Shown piece by piece: positions 59,030-64,000 of a DNA stretch of 64,000 bases. The notes beneath the pieces were generated by a model, which did not search any database, had not been told where the DNA came from, and worked only from the letters and a program-made list of their open reading frames with translations. Position 1 is the first letter of the stretch, and every line of letters starts with the position of its first letter. Origin of the DNA: Bacteroidota bacterium (GTDB lineage Bacteria > Bacteroidota > Ignavibacteria > Palsa-1295); assembly GCA_030706745.1 (NCBI GenBank), contig JAUZNX010000002.1:186001-250000 (forward strand), written 5' to 3'. The position numbers and the translations under genes are program-made.

Positions 59030-60466
59030 CTAGGCGCTATGCGCTGTCTCGTGGTGATCCACCTTTTCTTCATGTTTAACGGTGGGAAGCTTGGCGTATA
59101 GCGTAGGTTTGGAAATCCCAAGAATGCGGGCTGCTTCGGTACGATTGCCGTGGACGGCATCGAGGACGCGACGAATATGTTCGCGCTCGACATCGGCCAG
59201 CGAGCGATTCCAGTCGTAGTGGTTCGCATGACCCAGATGTTCCGAAGGATTCGGAAGAACAGACTCCTCGATCACATCGGACTTGGAAAGCACGACCGCG
59301 CGGGTCAGCACATTCTCAAGCTCGCGGACATTCCCGGACCAATCGTGCTTTTGTATACGTTCCATCGCTTGCGAGCTAACCTTGAAGACCTTCGTGTGAA
59401 GTTCTTCATTGATGCGCCGAAGCAAGTTCGTGACGAGAATCGGAATGTCTTCCTTGCGCTCGCGAAGTGGCGGCGCTTTGATCGAAACGACATTAAGTCG
59501 ATAATATAAGTCCTCACGGAAGCGGCCTTCATCGACTTCTTTTTTGAGGTCGCGATTCGTCGCAGCGATGATTCGCGCACTCATGGGAAGCGTTTTTTCG
59601 CCTCCGACTCGTTCGAATTCCCGCTCCTGCAATACGCGCAATAGCTTAACCTGGAGCGTCGGTGAAATCTCGCCGATCTCATCGAGGAAGATTGTACCGC
59701 CGCGAGCAAGCTCGAATTTTCCACGCTTATCGGCGGTCGCACCGGTGAACGATCCCTTCATGTGCCCGAACAATTCAGATTCGAGCAACGTCTCGGCAAG
59801 TGCCGTGCAATTAACGGCAATGAACGGTTCGTCTTTCCATGGCGAGTTAAAATGAACTGCCCGTGCGATGAGCTCTTTGCCCGTGCCAGACTCGCCTTCG
59901 ATCAGAACAGTGACACGCGAGCGTGTCACGCTGCCGATTGTTTTGTAAATATCGAGCATCTGTCGGCTTCGTCCGACCAGAATGTTCTCGAGTTTATACT
60001 CTTCGGCCTCGGTCTTTTTCAGGAGTTCGAGTTGCTCGGAGAGTTGCTGCGTCTCGATCAGGCGAGTAAGGATCTTCTTGAGCCGTTCGAGATCGATCGG
60101 CTTCGTAAGATAATCGTATGCGCCTTGCTGCATGGCCTTGACGGTCGTTGGCATATCGTCTTGCCCGGTCATCAGCAAGATATTGATATGCGGCGCGAAT
60201 TCCTGGATCTTCGCTTGAAGCTCGAGACCAGACATGCCGGGCATATAAATGTCCGACAAGATGATTTCGGGCTGATCGACCTGCACTGCCAGCAAGCCCT
60301 CATTCGCATTTGCGGCAGTCGTTACGGAGAATCCCTCTCGCGTCAGGAATCGCTCAAGGGTGCGTCGTGCGGTTGCGTCGTCATCGATAACGAGGACGCG
60401 GCGGGTAGTGGATGCCCGTTGGGCAATACCATCTCGGGGTAGGGTTAGTACTTGCTCTTCTTCCAC
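59030..60466 (-). CDS. NtrC-family sigma-54-dependent response regulator
   Basis: 478 residues from GTG 60466. Receiver (about 22-135; phospho-acceptor Asp in LSDIYMPG, Lys in LTKPID), AAA+ domain (about 160-400; GESGTGKE, GSFTGATADKRG, LDEIGE) and Fis-type HTH (RTEAARILGISKPTLYAKL). The sigma-54 contact loop reads GSFTGA instead of GAFTGA, a conservative change. 4 bp after its kinase. It should activate sigma-54 promoters; targets may include operons in this window but this is not proven. Confidence 0.95.
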   Translation of the reverse strand: MEEEQVLTLPRDGIAQRASTTRRVLVIDDDATARRTLERFLTREGFSVTTAANANEGLLAVQVDQPEIILSDIYMPGMSGLELQAKIQEFAPHINILLMTGQDDMPTTVKAMQQGAYDYLTKPIDLERLKKILTRLIETQQLSEQLELLKKTEAEEYKLENILVGRSRQMLDIYKTIGSVTRSRVTVLIEGESGTGKELIARAVHFNSPWKDEPFIAVNCTALAETLLESELFGHMKGSFTGATADKRGKFELARGGTIFLDEIGEISPTLQVKLLRVLQEREFERVGGEKTLPMSARIIAATNRDLKKEVDEGRFREDLYYRLNVVSIKAPPLRERKEDIPILVTNLLRRINEELHTKVFKVSSQAMERIQKHDWSGNVRELENVLTRAVVLSKSDVIEESVLPNPSEHLGHANHYDWNRSLADVEREHIRRVLDAVHGNRTEAARILGISKPTLYAKLPTVKHEEKVDHHETAHSA

Positions 60467-60470
60467 GATA

Positions 60471-61679
60471 TTATGCGGGTAAAGCTACAGTGAATACGGT
60501 CGTAAAGGGAGGCTCTTCGGCCTTTCGAATGTCGAGAATTCCATGGTGCTGACGGACGATCTTCGCACTCGTCGCCAGCCCGAGTCCCAATCCCTGGGAT
60601 TTGGTCGTGAAGAATGGCCGAAAGAGTCGGCTTCGGACTTCTTCCGGGATGCCTGGGCCGCTATTAGCTACTTCAAAGAGAATGACGCGACCCGAAGAGC
60701 TGATGGGCCTCCAAGAGGAATCTTCACGTAGATTGGCCTGGACTTGGACTGCTCGCTGATCGCTTTGCTCAGCAGCTTCGATTGCGTTTTGAACGAGATT
60801 CAGCATGACCTGCTTCATCTGATCGGGATCGAAGCGTCCCGTGAGTTTATCTTGCTCGATCAATACTTTAAGTGTCACGTCCCGCTGCTCGGCTTGAAAA
60901 ACAAGCAATTCTTCAAGTTCTTCAAGGAATGAAGAAAGAATGACGCGTTCGTAGCGGAGTTCGACGTTTCGCGCATACGTCAGTACGTTCTTTACAAGTC
61001 CTTCGAGCCGTTTTGCCTCTCGGCTGATAAGATGGATCGACTCGCGCTCCTCCTCGGTCCAGTGCTTATCGGTGTTCGCACTGTGCTCGAGCATGTAGAT
61101 ATTCATCGCGATACCGTTGAGCGGATTGCGGATCTCATGCACGAGTGTTGCCACGCTTTCGCCAATCGCGGAGAGTTTTTCGCCTTGAATCAACTGAGAT
61201 TCAAGGCGCTTTCGCTCTGTCAGATCAATCTCCACTCCGAGATACCCAAGCCGTTCTCCTGCCTCGGAGAAAATCGAGGTGATGGTGAGAAAACATGTTT
61301 TCTCCGTCCCTTGCTTCGTCCGGTTAATGATCTCGCCTTTCCACTCGCCGCGTTCACGAAGTGAATTCCACATCATCTCATAAAACTCCTGCGTGGAATA
61401 CTGGGAGCGCAAAAAACCGGTCCGTTGTCCGATCACTTCATCGCGAGTAAAGCCGAACATGCGGATGAATGCATTATTGACCATCCGGATGACTCCATGA
61501 GGATCGGTCAAAAGCATCCCATCCGAGGAATGTTCGAAGGCAAAACGGAGCAAGGCGGATTCTGTTTGAGGCATAGCACGGAGTACAGCTCGGCGGCGCG
61601 CTTTCGGCCCCACATCCGTGAGCAGTAACGCGCCGTCAACCACAGAACATTGTTCCACCGGTTTCAATCCACTGTCCAT
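60471..61679 (-). CDS. PAS-domain histidine kinase (NtrB-like)
   Basis: 402 residues without membrane segments, so cytoplasmic. PAS domain about 40-160 (EHSSDGMLLTDPHGVIRMVNNAF), HisKA with phosphorylated His in VHEIRNPLNG, and HATPase (NLVQNAIEA, NSGPGIP, GLGLGLAT). The PAS ligand is unknown; no Cys set for an Fe-S cluster is seen. Pairs with the NtrC-type regulator 4 bp downstream and lies 17 bp after hemN. Confidence 0.93.
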   Translation of the reverse strand: MDSGLKPVEQCSVVDGALLLTDVGPKARRRAVLRAMPQTESALLRFAFEHSSDGMLLTDPHGVIRMVNNAFIRMFGFTRDEVIGQRTGFLRSQYSTQEFYEMMWNSLRERGEWKGEIINRTKQGTEKTCFLTITSIFSEAGERLGYLGVEIDLTERKRLESQLIQGEKLSAIGESVATLVHEIRNPLNGIAMNIYMLEHSANTDKHWTEEERESIHLISREAKRLEGLVKNVLTYARNVELRYERVILSSFLEELEELLVFQAEQRDVTLKVLIEQDKLTGRFDPDQMKQVMLNLVQNAIEAAEQSDQRAVQVQANLREDSSWRPISSSGRVILFEVANSGPGIPEEVRSRLFRPFFTTKSQGLGLGLATSAKIVRQHHGILDIRKAEEPPFTTVFTVALPA

Positions 61680-61696
61680 ACCAGCCTATCCGCATT

Positions 61697-63151
61697 TTAC
61701 ACTGCGCGGGAGTACATCTGCGCCGCCTGTGCGGAGGGCAGATATGCATCAAATTGTGCAGCGATGTTGCGCAAAAAATATCGGCCTCGGTCTGTGATGC
61801 CGATTGCATTGTTCTCTATCTCGCATAGACCATCGGCAGCCAGGGGGGAGAGGGCTGCGATTGCCTGAGAGAAATATTCTTTGAAATTGATTCCAAAAAG
61901 AAGCTCTGTCTCGCGCTCATCCAGTCGGGAGTTGCACATTAACTGCATAATGACATACTCGCGCACTGCATCGTCCGCGGTCAGTTCGTATCCCTTCTCG
62001 ATCGGGAGTCGACCTTCATCGATCATTCGATAGTAGTCAGGCAGCTCCTTGACATTTTGCGCGAAAAAGTTTTCCACACGTCCGATGGCGGAAATACCGA
62101 ATGCCAGAAGGTCCTTGCCAGCGAGTGTCGAATATCCCTGGAAATTTCGGTGAAGGGTTTTGGCATGCTTGGCCTGGACGAGAGCATCCGATGGCTTCGC
62201 AAAATGGTCCATTCCCAGATATTCATAGCCTGCCTCGCTAAGTACACGGATGGCAAGCTCAAGGAGCGCGAGTTTCGAACTTGCTTTCGGCAGCGTCTCG
62301 ATCTCGATCAACTTCTGATGAGGCTTGATCCACGGAACGTATGCGAAATTATATACCGCAATTCGGTCCGGAGAAATTTCCTTTACCGCTTCCAGCGTCC
62401 TCAGAAAACTCTCGCTGGTCTGGTAGGGGAGTCCATAAATAAGATCCAGATTAATAGCCGAAATCCCGGCTTGCCGGCACCAGGTGATCACTTGCTCTGT
62501 GATGCTCCGCGGCTGAACACGATTGATGGCTATCTGCACGTCAGAATCGAAATCCTGGACGCCAATACTTGCTCGGTTGAATCCGACAGCTTGCATGGCA
62601 GCAATGTGCTCTTTCGTTACGCCACGTGGATCGATTTCGATCGAGACTTCGGCATTCGGAGCAAATTCAAAAGTACTGCGAATATGCGCACCCAGTTCAG
62701 CGATTTCCTGAGGGAGCAGATGCGTGGGACTTCCTCCCCCCCAATGCATTTGGACGATGACGGGCGGCACCTCGAATAACTCAGAGGCCATCGTGATCTC
62801 GCGCTTGAGATACCCCAGGTATTCGGCGATCTTCTCCCGATTGTTCGAGATCAACATGGTGCAGCCACAGAAGTAGCAGAGCGTATCACAGAACGGCAAA
62901 TGCATATACAGCGAGAGCTCGGTCCGCTCGCCGTCACTTCCGATTTGTGCAATCTGGCTGATATAGCGGCCGCTATCGAAGGCTGCGGTAAATTGAGTTG
63001 CAGGCGGATAACTCGTGTATCGCGGTGCCTGCACATCATATTTGGCAAGCAATGGCAGAAGATCGTCTCGGCGTGGGACTTCCTTTGGCGGCGCTGCTTT
63101 CCGCATGCGCTCGCTCCGTTTTAGTGGTTTGAATGTGACAGCGTTATCCAT
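61697..63151 (-). CDS. hemN: Oxygen-independent coproporphyrinogen III oxidase
   Basis: 484 residues. Radical-SAM motif C-X3-C-X2-C-X-C (FCDTLCYFCGCTM), YTSYPPATQF at the start, MHWGGGSPTHL, and the HemN C-terminal region (ITDRGRYFLRNIAAQFDAY). Converts coproporphyrinogen III to protoporphyrinogen IX without O2, which supplies heme for the many cytochromes here during anoxia. The full HemN, not HemW, pattern is present. Between RIC and the kinase, in one operon. Confidence 0.95.
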   Translation of the reverse strand: MDNAVTFKPLKRSERMRKAAPPKEVPRRDDLLPLLAKYDVQAPRYTSYPPATQFTAAFDSGRYISQIAQIGSDGERTELSLYMHLPFCDTLCYFCGCTMLISNNREKIAEYLGYLKREITMASELFEVPPVIVQMHWGGGSPTHLLPQEIAELGAHIRSTFEFAPNAEVSIEIDPRGVTKEHIAAMQAVGFNRASIGVQDFDSDVQIAINRVQPRSITEQVITWCRQAGISAINLDLIYGLPYQTSESFLRTLEAVKEISPDRIAVYNFAYVPWIKPHQKLIEIETLPKASSKLALLELAIRVLSEAGYEYLGMDHFAKPSDALVQAKHAKTLHRNFQGYSTLAGKDLLAFGISAIGRVENFFAQNVKELPDYYRMIDEGRLPIEKGYELTADDAVREYVIMQLMCNSRLDERETELLFGINFKEYFSQAIAALSPLAADGLCEIENNAIGITDRGRYFLRNIAAQFDAYLPSAQAAQMYSRAV

Positions 63152-63169
63152 AGGTCTTTAGGCGATAAA

Positions 63170-63964
63170 TTATGATAAGGCGTTTGCACTCCTATGTGAA
63201 GGTTCTCTTGAATACGACGAAGCTCTGTCGGCCAGCGGAAGACCAGTCCGCTTGTCAAATTCTTGCTCGAGCGCGCGCGCGCGCGGAAATAGAAGGTTGT
63301 TCTCAAGGTGGACATGTTGATGCAGGTCATTCGTGAATGCCTGCAGACCCCTAATCACTGCAGCGTGCATCGGAGTCGCGTCCTTCGGTGTGGTAAAGTC
63401 ATTGAGCAGCGCGCGGATCTTCGCGAAGATCTGTACGGTCTCCTCGTGCTCTTCCTTCATACGCGTAATCGGACCTTCGATTGCGACAAATGGAGCCAGC
63501 GGACGCCGGCGCGAAAATTCGTGAGCCGAAGCCAATGACTTAATATATGGGAAGAGGATCATTTCCTCTTTGCGCATGTGCTGCTCGATTTCGTGCGTCA
63601 CGCGTTGAAAAAGGAACAACACCGGTCGAAGATACGCATAGCGCTCACCGTTCACTTCGTTAACCTTCGTCAACTGCTCGAGCAACACCGGCATCGTGGC
63701 TCGAAAATACCGGTGGTGGTTTTCAACAATGTACTCGATGAGGAATTCCTCGCTCCACAAGTCACCATGAAGGAAGCTATATGGGCGGGTCTGCCGCATA
63801 GCCTCAATTTCAGCTAAAACCAAGTCGACATCAAGACCTCTCTTGATACAAGCGACCTCCAGCGTTTCCTCGCCGTGGCAGCAGTAATCGATTCCCAGCC
63901 GTTCGAATAGGTGCGCCAACGCACCTTCGGCGAGCACCAAATCGTTTAGGGGGCGTGATTTCAT
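63170..63964 (-). CDS. RIC/ScdA/YtfE-type di-iron repair protein
   Basis: 264 residues from ATG 63964, with AGCAGGA upstream. ScdA_N domain at about 10-60 (LAHLFERLGIDYCCHGEETLE), then a hemerythrin-like four-helix domain (ENHHRYFRATM, THEIEQHMRKEEMILFPY, EEHEETV, HQHVHLENNLLFPRA) with di-iron His/Glu ligands. RIC proteins repair Fe-S clusters damaged by NO or peroxide, which fits a NirK-bearing cell. A (GC)7-type alternating run near 63270 encodes RARAL. First visible gene of the RIC-hemN-kinase-NtrC operon; its promoter is cut by the window end. Confidence 0.92.
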   Translation of the reverse strand: MKSRPLNDLVLAEGALAHLFERLGIDYCCHGEETLEVACIKRGLDVDLVLAEIEAMRQTRPYSFLHGDLWSEEFLIEYIVENHHRYFRATMPVLLEQLTKVNEVNGERYAYLRPVLFLFQRVTHEIEQHMRKEEMILFPYIKSLASAHEFSRRRPLAPFVAIEGPITRMKEEHEETVQIFAKIRALLNDFTTPKDATPMHAAVIRGLQAFTNDLHQHVHLENNLLFPRARALEQEFDKRTGLPLADRASSYSREPSHRSANALS

Positions 63965-64000
63965 GGTCCTGCTAGAATTCAAAACGCTTCTGACGAAAAT

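Noticed and set aside
63255-63300. Alternating GC run as a Z-DNA or repeat element
   Set aside because: It is simply the coding sequence for Arg-Ala repeats within the RIC gene.
1-64000. tRNA, rRNA, CRISPR, insertion sequences, integrases or prophage genes
   Set aside because: I looked for characteristic repeats, transposase motifs and RNA-like conserved blocks and found none.

Overview
The window is about 64 kb of gene-dense bacterial DNA of moderate GC content, with no rRNA, tRNA, CRISPR array, transposase or phage gene that I could see. The organism is most likely a Gram-negative member of the Bacteroidota/Chlorobi/Ignavibacteria (Kapabacteria-like) group. The signs are a fused ccoNO gene inside the order ccoI-ccoS-ccoNO-ccoQ-ccoP-ccoG-ccoH-safE, a Sec-type (clade II) nitrous oxide reductase with no Tat signal, many lipoproteins and outer-membrane barrels, and a cytochrome b with b6-like heme spacing. 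This placement is inference from gene style only.

Region 1 (1-12.6 kb) is a stress and energy-limitation island. It holds the start of PEP synthase, an eRF1-like (baeRF) protein, a cupin, two tandem-domain universal stress proteins, Hsp20, a triple-BON protein, a DUF4389 membrane protein, an L,D-transpeptidase and a P2-type cation ATPase. Region 2 (12.6-19 kb) is a ferredoxin-NrfD quinone module followed by a monoheme cytochrome c and a Cyc2-like fused cytochrome-porin. It is flanked by two paralogous receiver-only response regulators. Region 3 (19-26.5 kb) is a tandem duplication of an MtrA/DmsE-type decaheme cytochrome plus MtrB/PioB-type barrel pair.

Region 4 (27-37.3 kb) carries two YceI proteins, a porin, OsmC, three paralogous monoheme cytochromes c, a NapC/NrfH-like quinol dehydrogenase with one CX4CH heme site, a Rieske/cytochrome b-c (bc-type) complex and a tryptophanase. 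Region 5 (37.3-50.3 kb) is the copper nitrite reductase operon (cupredoxin, second Cyc2-like cytochrome-porin, diheme cytochrome, NirK with C-terminal cytochrome c, NirV, SCO) followed by the nos operon (nosZ-L-D-F-Y), in which NosD and NosY are both fused to extra domains. Region 6 (50.4-58.9 kb) is the cbb3 oxidase operon. Region 7 (59-64 kb) is a minus-strand operon RIC-hemN-histidine kinase-NtrC-type regulator.

Read together, regions 2 to 6 look like one electron-transfer island. Two kinds of outer-membrane electron conduit (Cyc2-like and MtrAB-like, each in two copies, with no outer-surface MtrC-type cytochrome) sit beside small periplasmic cytochromes, three quinone-linked complexes (NrfCD-like, NapC-like, bc) and three terminal reductases (NirK, NosZ, cbb3). 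The best hypothesis for an undescribed system is extracellular electron uptake (for example Fe(II) oxidation) coupled to partial denitrification and microaerobic respiration. No nitrate or nitric oxide reductase is present in the window. A recurring imperfect palindrome (GTAA...TTAC with a 5-bp or 3-bp spacer) lies upstream of several of these operons and may be their shared operator.
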